Shown piece after piece: positions 16,299-26,617 of a stretch of DNA of 64,000 nt. Made by a program: the position numbers and the translations under genes. Origin of the DNA: Oscillospiraceae bacterium (GTDB lineage: Bacteria; Bacillota; Clostridia; Oscillospirales; CAG-272); the NCBI GenBank assembly GCA_015064745.1, contig SVRR01000003.1:28799-92798 (forward strand). The letters are read 5' to 3'. The stretch's first letter is position 1. Each line of letters begins with the position of its first letter. The notes beneath the pieces are model-generated. The model had not been told where the DNA came from and did no database searches. It worked only from the letters and a program-made list of their open reading frames with translations.

Positions 16299-19143
16299 CT
16301 TTATGCTCCCTTCTTTGCACGCTCGTCATTTTTTTCTTAAGATATTTTCCCGTGTAGGAGTTTTCACACGCCATAACCTCCTCGGGCGTACCGCAAGCCA
16401 CGAGCGTTCCACCGCCGTCGCCACCCTCAGGACCGAGGTCGATGATATAATCGGCGCATTTGATGAGGTCAAGATTGTGCTCGATAACGATCACGGTGTT
16501 ACCGCCCTCCACAAGGCGTTCAAGGATGGCGATCAGCTTTGAAACGTCCTCCGTATGAAGCCCTGTTGTCGGCTCGTCGAGAATATAGACCGTTTTTCCC
16601 GTTGAGCGCTTAGCAAGCTCGGTCGCAAGCTTCACCCGCTGTGCTTCACCGCCCGACATGGTGGTGGAGGGCTGTCCGATCTTGATATAACCCAAGCCAA
16701 CGTCAAAGAGCGTTTGCAGCTTTCTCGTGATGGAGGGAATGCCGTGAAAGAAGGCAAGCCCCTCCTCCACCGTCATTTCCAAAACATCACTGATATTCTT
16801 CCCCTTGTAAGTGACCTCCAGCGTTTCCCTGTTATAACGCTTTCCGCCGCAGGCATCGCATTTGACATAGACGTCGGGCAGAAAATGCATTTCGATCTTT
16901 CGAACACCGTCACCTTCACACTCCTCGCATCTGCCGCCGCGCACGTTGAAGGAAAAACGCCCTGCGCCATACCCTCTCGCCTTGGCATCGGGTGTCACGG
17001 CGAAAAGATTTCTGATGTCGGTAAAAAGTCCCGTATAGGTGGCGGGATTGGATCTTGGGGTTCTGCCGATGGGCGACTGGTCAATGGCAATAACCTTATC
17101 GAGCACCTCGTAACCGAAAACGCCCCCCGATTTCCCGGGGTGTGTGAAGGCGCGGTTGAGCACCCTTTGCAGCGTGCGCAAAAGCACCGCGTTAACAAGC
17201 GAGGATTTGCCCGACCCCGAAACCCCCGTCACGCAGGTGAAGGTGCCGAGCGGAATATCCACGGAGAGCTTTTTCAGGTTGTTCTCCTCGGCATCCTTGA
17301 CGCGAAGAAAATGACCGTTGCCCGACCGTCTGCACATGGGAACAGGGATACATTTTCGTCCCGAAAGATAGTCTCCCGTAATGGATTCTTTACATTTTCC
17401 AACTTCTTCCGGGGTGCCTGCCGCTACGACGTAGCCACCGTGGATACCCGCGCCGGGACCGATATCGACGAGATAATCCGCCGCTTCCATGGTCTCCTCA
17501 TCATGCTCTACAACAATGACGGTATTGCCGAGATCGCGCAGTTCTTTGAGTGTTGCGATCAGCTTGCTGTTATCTCTTTGATGAAGACCGATGCTCGGCT
17601 CGTCAAGAATATAAAGCACGCCGACAAGAGAAGAACCGATCTGTGTCGCCAAGCGAATACGCTGTGCTTCACCGCCCGAAAGAGATCCTGCGCTTCTGCC
17701 AAGCGTCAAATACCCAAGTCCGACGCGAGAAAGGAAGGATAGGCGGGAACGGATCTCCTTCAAAACTTCTTTTGCGATACGCGCTTCACTCTCACCGAGC
17801 GTCAGCGCTTCGAAAAAGGGCAACAGCTTATCTACCGCCATGCGGCAGACCTCGTCAATGTTTTTTCCGCCGACGGTCACGGCAAGCACGTGGTCGGAAA
17901 GGCGCGCGCCGCGGCAAGCGGGACAGGGCGCGTCTTCAATAAATTCGTCGTAATAATCCTTGCCAAAGCTGTTTGCCCTGCGTTCAATGGCAGAGAGAAC
18001 GCCCTCAAAAGCGACGATCTGCTCACGGCGGACATTTTCAAAATGGCGTACGATATGATAAGTCTTATCCTTTACGCCATAGAGCAAGGCGTTCAGCGCC
18101 TCGTCGGAAAAGTCCTTGATAGGCGTATCCAGAGTAAAGCCGAAATCCTTTCCCACCGCCGCATAAAGAGGACCTGCCCAGCCGTCCTCCTCCATGGTCT
18201 TGAAGCCATTGACGGCGATCGCGCCCTCGCGAAGCGAAAGCGAAGGATCGGGGATGATCTTTTCAGGCGAAAGAATGCGCTCGCTTCCGAGGCCTCCGCA
18301 TTTCGGGCATGCACCCATCGGATTATTAAAGGAAAACATCCGCGGCTCAAGCTCACCGAAGGAGATACCGTGCTCCTCGCAAGCATATTTCTGCGAAAAG
18401 GAAAGCACCTCTCCCTCACCTTCACGCGGAACGGTGCGGATCTCCACCCTGCCGTCGGCAAGGCGAAGCGCCGTCTCCACGGAATCGGCAAGGCGCGAGC
18501 GAATATCCTCGCGCATCACAAGACGGTCAAGCACCACCGAAAGATCGTGCTTTTTGTTTTTCTCAAGCCTGATCTCCTCGGAAAGGTCGTACTGTATTCC
18601 GTCCGCAAGCACACGAACGTAGCCCGAACGGCGCGCGTCAGCAAGCACCTTTTCATGTGTTCCCTTCTGTCCCTTGACAATGGGGGCAAGCACAAGAAAG
18701 CGCTCCCCTTCGGGAAGTGCGAGTATCTGCTCCAAAATGCGCTCGGTCGTCTGCTGACGGATCTCCTTGCCGCAAACAGGACAATGAGGAATGCCAACGC
18801 GGGCATAAAGAAGGCGCAAATAGTCATAAATCTCGGTGACCGTTCCGACCGTGGAGCGAGGGTTCTTTGAGGTTGTCTTTTGGTCAATGGAAATGGCGGG
18901 CGACAGCCCCTCGATAAAATCCACGTCCGGCTTATCTAACTGTCCGAGAAACATACGCGCATAGGAGGACAAGGACTCAACGAAGCGCCTATGTCCCTCG
19001 GCGTAAATGGTATCAAACGCGAGGGAGGATTTTCCCGACCCCGACAGTCCGGTAAAAACGGTGAGCGTATCACGGGGGACGGTAATATCAATGTTTTTCA
19101 GGTTGTGCGTACGGGCACCCCGCACGGTCAAATTATTTTTCAT
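16288..19143 (-). CDS. uvrA: Excinuclease ABC subunit A
   Basis: A 951-residue UvrA, the damage-sensing ATPase of nucleotide excision repair. Two ABC ATPase modules are present: Walker [11 protein letters not shown] and [10 protein letters not shown], with LSGGEAQR and MSGGEAQR signatures. Zinc modules are visible (CPVCGKEI, and CEECEGDGV with [10 protein letters not shown]). Full length. It starts inside the end of uvrB (11-nt overlap), giving translational coupling. UvrC is not in the window. Confidence 0.98.
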   Translation of the reverse strand: MKNNLTVRGARTHNLKNIDITVPRDTLTVFTGLSGSGKSSLAFDTIYAEGHRRFVESLSSYARMFLGQLDKPDVDFIEGLSPAISIDQKTTSKNPRSTVGTVTEIYDYLRLLYARVGIPHCPVCGKEIRQQTTERILEQILALPEGERFLVLAPIVKGQKGTHEKVLADARRSGYVRVLADGIQYDLSEEIRLEKNKKHDLSVVLDRLVMREDIRSRLADSVETALRLADGRVEIRTVPREGEGEVLSFSQKYACEEHGISFGELEPRMFSFNNPMGACPKCGGLGSERILSPEKIIPDPSLSLREGAIAVNGFKTMEEDGWAGPLYAAVGKDFGFTLDTPIKDFSDEALNALLYGVKDKTYHIVRHFENVRREQIVAFEGVLSAIERRANSFGKDYYDEFIEDAPCPACRGARLSDHVLAVTVGGKNIDEVCRMAVDKLLPFFEALTLGESEARIAKEVLKEIRSRLSFLSRVGLGYLTLGRSAGSLSGGEAQRIRLATQIGSSLVGVLYILDEPSIGLHQRDNSKLIATLKELRDLGNTVIVVEHDEETMEAADYLVDIGPGAGIHGGYVVAAGTPEEVGKCKESITGDYLSGRKCIPVPMCRRSGNGHFLRVKDAEENNLKKLSVDIPLGTFTCVTGVSGSGKSSLVNAVLLRTLQRVLNRAFTHPGKSGGVFGYEVLDKVIAIDQSPIGRTPRSNPATYTGLFTDIRNLFAVTPDAKARGYGAGRFSFNVRGGRCEECEGDGVRKIEMHFLPDVYVKCDACGGKRYNRETLEVTYKGKNISDVLEMTVEEGLAFFHGIPSITRKLQTLFDVGLGYIKIGQPSTTMSGGEAQRVKLATELAKRSTGKTVYILDEPTTGLHTEDVSKLIAILERLVEGGNTVIVIEHNLDLIKCADYIIDLGPEGGDGGGTLVACGTPEEVMACENSYTGKYLKKKMTSVQRREHKDAN

Positions 19144-21103
19144 TGGAAGCTCTCAATTCTTTGATTTTATCGCGCAAGGCGGCGGCTCTTTCAAATTCAA
19201 GGCGAGAGGCGGCGCGCTTCATTTCGGCAGAAAGGGCGGCGATCTCCTTCTCCTTTTCCTCGGCAGTCATGCGGCGGCGAGGCGTTTCCTTTTCGCCCGT
19301 ATCCTTCTTGCCGATCTCAATAAGATCGCGCACCGCCTTTTTGACCGACGTCGGCGTAATACCGTGCTTTTCGTTGTACGCCTGTTGAATGGCGCGGCGG
19401 CGTTTCGTTTCATCCATACATATTTGCATGGATCGAGTAACGCTATCGGCATACATGATAACCCTGCCGTTTTCGTTCCGCGCGGCTCTGCCGACCGTTT
19501 GGATCAGAGAGGTCACGGAGCGCAAAAAGCCCTCTTTGTCGGCATCAAGCACGGCAACCAAGGAGACCTCGGGGATATCAAGACCCTCCCTTAAAAGGTT
19601 GATACCGACGAGCACGTCAAAAACGCCCATACGCAGGTCTCGAATGATCTCCTGTCTTTCCATGGTTTCGACGGTATGATGAATATATTTGACCTTGATA
19701 TCCTGCGCGGCGAGGTGGTCTGTCAAGTCCTCTGCCATTTTCACGGTGAGGGTGGTAACGAGCACCTTCTCTCCGCGTGCCGTGACCTCACGGATCTCAC
19801 CAATCAGGTCGTCGATCTGTCCCTCGATGGGACGAACCTCAATTTCGGGGTCAAGAAGCCCCGTCGGACGGATGATCTGCTCAACGGTATTTACAGAATG
19901 CTCTCTTTCATAATCGGCAGGTGTCGCGCTCACGAAAACGGCTTGGTGGATACGCTCCTCAAACTCCTCAAAGAAGAGGGGACGGTTGTCCGCGGCAGAG
20001 GGGAGACGGAAGCCGTATTCAATAAGATTTTGCTTGCGTGCGCGGTCACCGCCGCTCATGCCCCGCACCTGTGGCAGGGTGACGTGGGATTCGTCCACAA
20101 AAAGAAGGAAGTCCTTGGGCATATAGTCAAGGAGCGTATAGGGCGTTGATCCCGGCTCTCTGCCCGCAAGGACGCGGGAATAGTTCTCCACGCCGGAGCA
20201 AAAGCCCACCTCACGGAGCATTTCCATATCGTAAAGGGTACGCTCCTCAATTCTTTGCGCCTCAAGAAGCTTTCCCTGCGACTTAAAATACGCAACCCTC
20301 TCGCGCATCTCGTTTAAGATGGTCTCCACGGCGGTCTTGCGCTTTTCGTCCGAGACGGCGTAGTGCGTTGCGGGAAATATGGCGGCATAAGCAAGATTTT
20401 CGATGACCTCGCCCGTTAAAACGCGAATTTTCGAAACACGGTCCACCTCGTCGCCAAAGAACTCTACGCGGATCGCCTCGTCGGTAGAGGAGGCGGGAAA
20501 GATCTCCACGACGTCGCCGCGCACGCGGAATTTGTCACGCACGAAATTGAGGTCGTTGCGCTCGTAGCTGATGGAAACCAATTTTTTGACAAGCTCATCG
20601 CGTGAAAGCTGCATTCCCGGTCTTACGGCAGCGAGCAGGCTTTCGTATTCCTCGGGGTCACCGAGCGAATAGATGCAAGAAACGCTGGCGACGATGATCA
20701 CGTCTCGGCGTTCAAAAAGCGCCGATGTAGCAGAGTGTCGCAGCTTATCGATCTCATCGTTGATGAGAGCGTCCTTTTCGATATACATATCCTTTCCGGG
20801 AATGTATGCTTCGGGCTGATAGTAGTCGTAATAGGAAACAAAGTATTCTACCGCGTTTTCGGGAAAGAACTCACGGAACTCGGAGCAAAGCTGTGCGGCA
20901 AGGGTCTTATTGTGCGCAAGCACGAGTGTCGGTCGGTTAACCTTCGCGATAACGTTTGCCATAGTAAATGTCTTGCCCGAGCCGGTAACGCCCACAAGCG
21001 TCTGCATACGGTCTCCGCGAAGCACGCCGTCCGTTAAGGCGGCAATCGCTTCGGGCTGGTCACCGGTTGGCTGATAATCGCTCTTCAACTTAAAATGATC
21101 CAT
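19133..21103 (-). CDS. uvrB: Excinuclease ABC subunit B
   Basis: A 656-residue UvrB helicase-like damage-verification subunit. Walker A GVTGSGKT (about residue 39), the damage-clamping beta-hairpin region [12 protein letters not shown] (about 92), helicase motifs including DESHVT and QTVGRAARN, and a C-terminal UVR motif that binds UvrC. The start follows AAGGAGG. First gene of uvrB-uvrA-dut, with its own promoter in the divergent gap at 21.1 kb. No LexA-box-like site was recognised there. Confidence 0.98.
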   Translation of the reverse strand: MDHFKLKSDYQPTGDQPEAIAALTDGVLRGDRMQTLVGVTGSGKTFTMANVIAKVNRPTLVLAHNKTLAAQLCSEFREFFPENAVEYFVSYYDYYQPEAYIPGKDMYIEKDALINDEIDKLRHSATSALFERRDVIIVASVSCIYSLGDPEEYESLLAAVRPGMQLSRDELVKKLVSISYERNDLNFVRDKFRVRGDVVEIFPASSTDEAIRVEFFGDEVDRVSKIRVLTGEVIENLAYAAIFPATHYAVSDEKRKTAVETILNEMRERVAYFKSQGKLLEAQRIEERTLYDMEMLREVGFCSGVENYSRVLAGREPGSTPYTLLDYMPKDFLLFVDESHVTLPQVRGMSGGDRARKQNLIEYGFRLPSAADNRPLFFEEFEERIHQAVFVSATPADYEREHSVNTVEQIIRPTGLLDPEIEVRPIEGQIDDLIGEIREVTARGEKVLVTTLTVKMAEDLTDHLAAQDIKVKYIHHTVETMERQEIIRDLRMGVFDVLVGINLLREGLDIPEVSLVAVLDADKEGFLRSVTSLIQTVGRAARNENGRVIMYADSVTRSMQICMDETKRRRAIQQAYNEKHGITPTSVKKAVRDLIEIGKKDTGEKETPRRRMTAEEKEKEIAALSAEMKRAASRLEFERAAALRDKIKELRASNEK

Positions 21104-21136
21104 GTCGCACCTCCTTCACATACTTTCTCATTATAT

Positions 21137-21165
21137 ATTTTACCACAACCGTTTTGAAATGTAAA
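21137..21165 (-). promoter_or_regulatory. Sigma-A promoter of uvrB
   Basis: Minus strand: -35 TTTACA (21165-21160), 17-bp spacer, -10 TAAAAT (21142-21137), 33 nt before the start codon. Divergent from the promoter at 21206-21234. Confidence 0.7.
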
Positions 21166-21205
21166 GGTGATTGCAATAAAAAACCAAAAAAACTCAACAA
21201 TTGTC

Positions 21206-21234
21206 TTCACAATACTCTTTGGGTTTGTTATAGT
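21206..21234 (+). promoter_or_regulatory. Sigma-A promoter of the oxidoreductase gene
   Basis: -35 TTCACA (21206-21211), 17-bp spacer, -10 TATAGT (21229-21234), about 70 nt before the start codon at 21305. Confidence 0.75.
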
Positions 21235-21304
21235 GAAAATGTACAGGTTTTATACTTGATTACATCTCAATTCAAACAAAACGTACACAACGGAGGATTT
21301 TCCC

Positions 21305-22469
21305 ATGGCAGATTTGAACGCTTTTGAAAAATCTCAAGACGTCGAGACTGTCGATACCAACCGTAAGATGGCGTTGCCATCATCGGTACGGGATGGATCG
21401 CGGACTCTCACATCGAGGCTTACAAAAAGCAGCCCGACGTTGAGATCGTCGCAGGCTGTGACCTTGTTCCCGGCAAGGCAGCCGCTTTCTTCGCAAAGCA
21501 CGGCGTCGAAGGCGTAAAGACCGATTATAAGGACAACGTTGAGATGCTCGCAGACAAGTCTCTTAAGCTCGACTGCGTCAGCATTTGTACCTATAACCGT
21601 CAGCACGCGCCCTGCGCAATTCACGCGCTTGACGCAGGCGTGAACGTTCTTCTTGAAAAGCCCATGTGCGTTACCATGGAGGAGGCAGAGGAGATCATCC
21701 GTGCCGAAAAGCGCAGCGGCAAGGTGCTTTCCATCGGCTTCCAGCCCCGCTTTAACAAGAATATGCTGAGGATCAAGCAGATCGTCGAATCGGGCGAGCT
21801 TGGTGACATCTACTACATCCAAACGGGCGGCGGACGCCGTCGTGGCATTCCTACCCCCTTCGGCACCACCTTTATTGAGGACGCGACCGCAGGTCTCGGT
21901 GCGCTCGGCGATATCGGCTGCTACTCTCTCGACCTCGTGCTCAACGCGATCGGCTATCCGAAGCCTCTTACCGTTTCGGGTCACAAGGCAGGCATTTTCG
22001 GCAAGGATCCGAACTGCGTCTGCTACCACGGTCACAGCGGGTACGCCGCAAAGTTTGAGGTAGATGACCGGGCATCCGCTTACATCCGTCTGGAGGGCGG
22101 TATTACCGTCGACTTCCGTATCGCTTGGGCAATGAATATTGACACCCCGGCGACACCATCATTCTCGGTACGAAGGGCGGTCTTCGCGTTCCCTCTACCG
22201 ACTGCTGGAACGGTATTCTCGATAAGCCCTGCACACTCTATCACGAGGTTGCGGGCGTGCAGGTAGAGACGGTCATTCCTCTCGTTCCCAACGACGACCT
22301 TTGGCATCTCAAGATCCGTTCCTTCCTTGACGCCTCCAAGTGTGGCGGCGCGGCTCCCGTATCCTCGAAGGAGATCTACTACAACCAGGCGATCCTCGAC
22401 GGTATTTCGAAGTCTAGCGAAATCGGCAGAGAGATCGAGCTGAACCTGAAGGATTGGGATGCTATCTAA
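21305..22469 (+). pseudogene. Gfo/Idh/MocA-family oxidoreductase, two frameshifts
   Basis: Three consecutive reading frames together encode one roughly 387-residue NAD(P)-dependent sugar/inositol dehydrogenase-like protein. Frame 1 (from 21305) ends the N-terminal extension. Frame 2 (from about 21370) has the dinucleotide motif VAIIGTGWIA and the catalytic-region EKPM. Frame 3 (from about 22150) finishes the beta-sheet domain to the stop at 22467-22469. Each junction is repaired by adding one G (after 21370 and near 22149). Coding quality is intact on both sides and the gene keeps a good promoter and terminator, so assembly error is likelier than true decay. It stands alone; substrate unknown. 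Confidence 0.85.
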
Positions 22470-22481
22470 TATTTAAATAAC

Positions 22482-22515
22482 AAAAAGATGCACACCGCGG
22501 TGTGCATCTTTTTTT
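22482..22515. terminator. Bidirectional terminator between oxidoreductase and ppa
   Basis: A 24-nt perfect palindrome (AGATGCACACCG and complement, 22486-22509), flanked by A-run and T-run so that it works on both strands. It serves the + strand gene ending at 22469 and the minus-strand ppa ending at 22526. Confidence 0.88.
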
Positions 22516-22525
22516 GCAGGCGAGA

Positions 22526-23059
22526 TCACTTGCAGAAATTTTCGATATAGCTGTCAATCGCTTCGCGAATGATCTTAACCGCCTCTTCCCTGCCGCTGAC
22601 CTCGTTGACAGCTGTCTCCTTGTTCTCAAGATTCTTGTAAACGGTGAAAAAGTGGCGCATCTCCTCAAAGATGTGTCTCGGGAGCTGATTGATGTCCGTG
22701 TACTGATTGTAGGTTGGATCGCCGAAGGGGATAGCTATGATCTTGGCATCGTTTCTGCCGTTGTCAATCATGGAGATCACGCCGATGGGATAAGCGCGCA
22801 CGAGCACGAGGGGCTCCACAGGCTCAGAGCAAAGCAAGAGCACGTCAAGCGGGTCGTTATCTTCACCGTAGGTGCGGGGGATAAAGCCGTAATTGGCAGG
22901 ATAGTGCGTTGAGGTGTGGAGAATGCGGTCAAGCTGAATAAGACCCGTTTCCTTGTCCAACTCGTATTTTTTCTTGCTCCCCTTGGAAATCTCGATCACG
23001 CAAACGAAATCCTCACTGCCGATACGCTTAGGGGAAATATCATGCCAAATGTTCGACAT
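22526..23059 (-). CDS. ppa: Inorganic pyrophosphatase, family I
   Basis: A 177-residue soluble pyrophosphatase that hydrolyses PPi to drive biosynthesis. Visible: the substrate-binding [11 protein letters not shown] region, [11 protein letters not shown], and the metal-binding [10 protein letters not shown] signature. Normal length. It follows the ABC-F gene by 50 nt and ends at a shared bidirectional terminator. Many Firmicutes use the unrelated family II enzyme, so family I here is a mild taxonomic hint. Confidence 0.97.
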   Translation of the reverse strand: MSNIWHDISPKRIGSEDFVCVIEISKGSKKKYELDKETGLIQLDRILHTSTHYPANYGFIPRTYGEDNDPLDVLLLCSEPVEPLVLVRAYPIGVISMIDNGRNDAKIIAIPFGDPTYNQYTDINQLPRHIFEEMRHFFTVYKNLENKETAVNEVSGREEAVKIIREAIDSYIENFCK

Positions 23060-23109
23060 ATTTTCACGCTTCCTGCCGTATAAACGGCGATTAAAGTTTA
23101 TTGTATAAA

Positions 23110-25041
23110 TTACGCTTCGTTCTCCATGACCAGCTCGTAAAGCGAAAGAAGCTCCTCATCAAGAGACGAAAGCTCCTCTTCGATGGCGGCAGCGCGCGTG
23201 TAATCGGTCGCGGCAGAACCGTAAAGCTCCGTCTTCAATTCCTCGATGCGTGCTTCCACCACGGGAATGCGCGCCTGTGCGCGTTCCAGCTTTTTCCTTG
23301 CAGCGCGAGCGACCGCCTCTTCCCTCTTTTTCTTTTCGTAGGACTCCTTACCCTCGCTTTTTTGTACGGGAGCTTCCGTTTTCGCCGTAGCCTCACGCTC
23401 GGCGCGCGTGCGCAAGAAGGCGGCATATGCCGTCTCGTCCTCAAACGGGGTATAGCTCCGTGTACCCTTTTCCGCTGCGGGATAAAGCTCCACGAGACGC
23501 GTCGCCACGCGGTCGATAAAATAGCGATCGTGCGACACGGCGAGCACCGTACCGGGGAAAGCGATGAGTGCCGTTTCAAGCGCCTCGCGTGAGCCGATAT
23601 CAAGGTGGTTGGTCGGCTCGTCAAGCAAAAGCACGGACACGGGCTTCAACATTAGCTTCGCAAGCGTCAACCGTGCGCGTTCGCCGCCCGAAAGCGCTTT
23701 GATCGGCTTGTCCACGTCCTCTCCCGTAAAGAGAAAGAGGGCGAGGGCGGAACGGATCTCTCCTACCGTTTTCTGCGGATATTCGTCGTGGAGCTCCTCA
23801 AACACGGTCTTATCCTCGTGAAAGGATCTCGTCTCCTGATCATAGTAACCGATCTTAGCATCCTCGGCAAAGCGGATACGTCCGCCATCCGGCATAAGCT
23901 TTCCGGTGAGCAGCTTCATAAGAGTAGATTTTCCCGTACCGTTCGCGCCGAGAAGCAGAACGCGCTCATCACGTCTGATTTCAAAGGAAACCTTCTTCAA
24001 AAGTGCATTCGCGCCATAGGAAAAGTCGAGCTCCGTCACCGAAAGCACCTCTTGGCTATACAGCTGCTCGTTCTGAAAGGAAAAGTGCACCGTGCGCGCA
24101 GGTCCTTTTACCGCTTCAACCTTTTCCATGCGATCGAGCTGCTTTTGCTTGGCACGAATGGTAACGAAGTTGTGCGCCTGTCCGCATCGGCGCTGAAATT
24201 CAATGTTCGCCTCAATGCGGGCAATGATCTTTTTTTGCTCACGGTAACGCTTGTCCTGTGCCGCCTCGTCCTCCGCCTGCATTTGCTTTGCTTCGGTGTA
24301 AGACTTCGGGTAAAGCCTTGCAGCGCCGTCCGAGATCATAAGTGTTTTGGTAGTCACCTTATCCAAAAAATAACGGTCATGTGAAATAACCAAAACCGTC
24401 TTGGGATAGATGCGGAGAAACTCTTCGAGCCACACGAGCGCATCGATGTCGAGGTGGTTTGTCGGCTCATCAAGGAGTAAAACGTCGGGGGTGGAGGCGA
24501 GAAGCTTGGCAAGCGCAAGACGGGTGACCTGACCGCCCGAAAGTGAGCCGACGGGACGCATAAGCTCCTCTTCGGAAAAGCCCATGTGAAGAAGCATTCC
24601 TCTTGCGTGAGAACGGAAGGTCATACCACCCTTCGCGACAAATCTCTCGTGCAGACGAGCGAGAGAGGTGGAAAGGCGCATGACGTCCTCATTCCACTCT
24701 GCTTTTGCGAGTGCCGCTTCCTCGCGTGCGATCTGTCCTTCTAAGGAAAGGAGCTCTCCGTAGCTTGAAAGGACGTAGTCAAGAAGCGTCCTTTCCCCTG
24801 TTTCGGGGTTCACCGCCTCGTCCTGACGCAGCACGCCCAGCGTGCGCTCCTTCGCCAAAAACACCGCGCCCGCACTCGGCACGTATTCTCCCGTCAAAAG
24901 ACGGAAAAGGCTGGTTTTCCCCGCACCGTTTACGCCGACGACACCAAGTCTGTCTCCCTCGTTTAAGGAAAAGCTGATATTCTTAAGAATCTCCTTCTCT
25001 CCAAAAGAGAGTGATAGGTCATGGGTACTGAGTACGGTCAT
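23110..25041 (-). CDS. ABC-F family ATPase (Uup/YdiF-like)
   Basis: A 643-residue soluble protein with two ABC ATPase domains and no membrane segment: Walker [10 protein letters not shown] and GANGTGKST, signatures LSGGQVTRL and LSGGERARL, each followed by [12 protein letters not shown] linker of the ABC-F type joins them. The C-terminal 110 residues are rich in Lys, Arg and Glu and form a likely coiled coil. ABC-F proteins act on the ribosome, in rescue of stalled translation or antibiotic protection. Which subfamily cannot be settled by eye. It may be cotranscribed with yabQ upstream (34-nt gap). Confidence 0.93.
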   Translation of the reverse strand: MTVLSTHDLSLSFGEKEILKNISFSLNEGDRLGVVGVNGAGKTSLFRLLTGEYVPSAGAVFLAKERTLGVLRQDEAVNPETGERTLLDYVLSSYGELLSLEGQIAREEAALAKAEWNEDVMRLSTSLARLHERFVAKGGMTFRSHARGMLLHMGFSEEELMRPVGSLSGGQVTRLALAKLLASTPDVLLLDEPTNHLDIDALVWLEEFLRIYPKTVLVISHDRYFLDKVTTKTLMISDGAARLYPKSYTEAKQMQAEDEAAQDKRYREQKKIIARIEANIEFQRRCGQAHNFVTIRAKQKQLDRMEKVEAVKGPARTVHFSFQNEQLYSQEVLSVTELDFSYGANALLKKVSFEIRRDERVLLLGANGTGKSTLMKLLTGKLMPDGGRIRFAEDAKIGYYDQETRSFHEDKTVFEELHDEYPQKTVGEIRSALALFLFTGEDVDKPIKALSGGERARLTLAKLMLKPVSVLLLDEPTNHLDIGSREALETALIAFPGTVLAVSHDRYFIDRVATRLVELYPAAEKGTRSYTPFEDETAYAAFLRTRAEREATAKTEAPVQKSEGKESYEKKKREEAVARAARKKLERAQARIPVVEARIEELKTELYGSAATDYTRAAAIEEELSSLDEELLSLYELVMENEA

Positions 25042-25075
25042 AACTGCTCCTTGATTGGCTTGTTTCCGTATTATT

Positions 25076-25618
25076 TTACACTATTTCAGCACTTTCGTCA
25101 AGTTGTTTGGGCTTTTTTCTCGGCAGATAACGAAAAAAGAACAAAATCAACCAAGCAGGGAAGCGAAGCGCCAGCCCCACAAGCGAGATCACGAAGGAAA
25201 CGAGAAGAAAAAGCGGGCGCGCAAAAAAGCGCGCGACCGTCCGCTTGAAAAGCAAAAAGCCGCAAAGGACCAACGCAAGGGAGTAAAGGCGAAAGCTACC
25301 GCCATTTGCGGCATAGAGGAAGATCGTATAAAAAACGGAAAGCGAAATCCAGAAAAGCAGATCGTAGAGCAGAAATCCCACAAAATGAAGCGGAGCGATC
25401 TTCCCTTTCGTTTGTTTGATACTCTCTTGCCTTTTTTGTAAAACACGGCAAAGGGCGCATATACGCCACCGTCTTTCTTCGTCGCTCGGCAAGAGCCGCA
25501 GTGCCATAAAGAGAGCGCGCAGTCCCTCTGTAAAAAAAACGCAAAAAACGCCGAAGAAAAAAGAAAAAAGACAAAAGAGCAACGCGAGGGAGAGAGGGGT
25601 GCCCGTCAGCGCCCCCAA
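25076..25618 (-). CDS. yabQ: Spore cortex biosynthesis protein YabQ
   Basis: A 180-residue membrane protein with an N-terminal hydrophobic segment and at least three more (about residues 85-105, 110-128 and 138-160), matching YabQ, which is needed for spore cortex formation. Assignment rests on hydropathy plus the conserved neighbour order yabP-yabQ. The probable start is TTG at 25618, behind AAAGGGGGC and overlapping the end of yabP by 13 nt. In Bacillus it is made in the mother cell under sigma-E. Divergent sequence keeps confidence moderate. Confidence 0.75.
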   Translation of the reverse strand: MGALTGTPLSLALLFCLFSFFFGVFCVFFTEGLRALFMALRLLPSDEERRWRICALCRVLQKRQESIKQTKGKIAPLHFVGFLLYDLLFWISLSVFYTIFLYAANGGSFRLYSLALVLCGFLLFKRTVARFFARPLFLLVSFVISLVGLALRFPAWLILFFFRYLPRKKPKQLDESAEIV

Positions 25619-25884
25619 AGCGATAAGCCCCCTTTTGGCTTGCTCTTTTTATCATTGTAATAAAGTCCTGTGATCTCGCCGCATAAAGCGAGCGTTCCTT
25701 CTTCTAAAGAAAAGCTCGTAACACGCAAAGAACTACCCTCAAGCACAAGCTCACCGAGGGTAGTTCTGCAGACGACCTCTTCTTCGTCAAAGCGCAAAAC
25801 GTCCTCCACGCCAAAGAGAGAAACCTTCTCCCTTCCCTGCATGATAAGCGTGCGCCCTTCATTCATTGACCGTTCCGTTTGCAT
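25606..25884 (-). CDS. yabP: Sporulation protein YabP
   Basis: A 92-residue YabP/YqfC-family protein with the hallmark GREKVSLFGVEDVLRFDEEEVVC segment (given only as an overview; key residues GVEDV and FDEE near 26-36) followed by a strand-rich C-terminal half. YabP is required for cortex formation in Bacillus. It lies between rqcP and yabQ exactly as in the conserved Firmicutes cluster and overlaps yabQ. The 52-nt gap upstream shows no clear promoter. Confidence 0.88.
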   Translation of the reverse strand: MQTERSMNEGRTLIMQGREKVSLFGVEDVLRFDEEEVVCRTTLGELVLEGSSLRVTSFSLEEGTLALCGEITGLYYNDKKSKPKGGLSLWGR

Positions 25885-25936
25885 ATTTATACCGCCTTTA
25901 TTTGATACGATACAAAATATGCGCTATGCTGCCTCT

Positions 25937-26185
25937 TTATGCCTGCGAGACGATCTCGTAGAGCTCCGCGGCCTCTTCCTTCTTTACGGTCTCCTTAACG
26001 GAACGAACACGCACCGTGAGTGTTTTCGCGCCAAAGGAAACGGAGATCTCATCCCCTACCTTGACATCGTAGGACGCTTTAACGACGCGCCCGTTCACGG
26101 AAACGTGAGAAGCGTCGCACGCATCATTGGCGACCGTGCGACGCTTGATAATTCTGGAAACCTTTAAAAACTTGTCAAGACGCAT
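25937..26185 (-). CDS. rqcP: S4-domain RNA-binding protein RqcP (YabO)
   Basis: An 82-residue S4 RNA-binding protein (MRLDKFLKVSRIIKRRTVAN) of the RqcP/YabO family. RqcP binds obstructed 50S subunits and helps RqcH add alanine tails during ribosome quality control. Its start codon overlaps the hup stop (TAATG), so the two are translationally coupled. Its place between hup and yabP matches the classic yab cluster. Confidence 0.92.
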   Translation of the reverse strand: MRLDKFLKVSRIIKRRTVANDACDASHVSVNGRVVKASYDVKVGDEISVSFGAKTLTVRVRSVKETVKKEEAAELYEIVSQA

Positions 26186-26460
26186 TAAGCGTTGATGGTA
26201 TCCTTCAGTGCCTTGCTTGCGGAGAAGCCAACGCCCTTGGATGCGGGAATGGTGATCTTAGCGCCGGTTGCGGGATTGTGACCCTCTCTTGCGGCTCTTT
26301 CCTTCACCTCGAAGCTACCGAAGCCGATCAGCTGAACCTTGTCACCTGCTGCGAGAGCGGCAGTGATGGCGTCAAGCGCAGCGGTAACTGCGAGCTCGGC
26401 ATCCTTCTTCTTCAGATTTGCGGTTTTTGCTACGACATCGATAAGTTGAGTTTTGTTCAT
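26185..26460 (-). CDS. hup: DNA-binding protein HU
   Basis: A 91-residue HU/IHF-family nucleoid protein starting MNKTQLIDVVAKTANLKK, with the DNA-binding arm region FGSFEVKERAAREGHNPATG. The ATG at 26460 follows AAAGGTGAT; a longer frame upstream lacks a ribosome-binding site. It has its own strong promoter and is coupled to rqcP. HU bends and compacts DNA as a dimer. Confidence 0.97.
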   Translation of the reverse strand: MNKTQLIDVVAKTANLKKKDAELAVTAALDAITAALAAGDKVQLIGFGSFEVKERAAREGHNPATGAKITIPASKGVGFSASKALKDTINA

Positions 26461-26500
26461 GGGAATATCACCTTTCTGTTTTAATATTTTATCCATTTAC

Positions 26501-26529
26501 ATTGTAGCACGATTTGCACAAATAATCAA
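26501..26529 (-). promoter_or_regulatory. Sigma-A promoter of hup-rqcP-yabP-yabQ
   Basis: Minus strand: -35 TTGATT (26529-26524), 17-bp spacer, -10 TACAAT (26506-26501), about 40 nt before the hup start. The stretch 26530-26617 beyond is A/T-rich with long A and T runs and no clear terminator after the flippase gene. Confidence 0.75.
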
Positions 26530-26617
26530 GAGGTTTTTTAAAAAAAATAGTCTTTTTTTACAATTTTTTTGAAAAATTTCCGTAGATTTCCGCCGTTTTT
26601 TCCCTTTTCGTGAATTT

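Noticed and set aside
22482-22515. Palindrome at the end of the oxidoreductase gene considered as an operator
   Set aside because: Flanking A and T runs and position between two convergent stop codons make it a bidirectional terminator.
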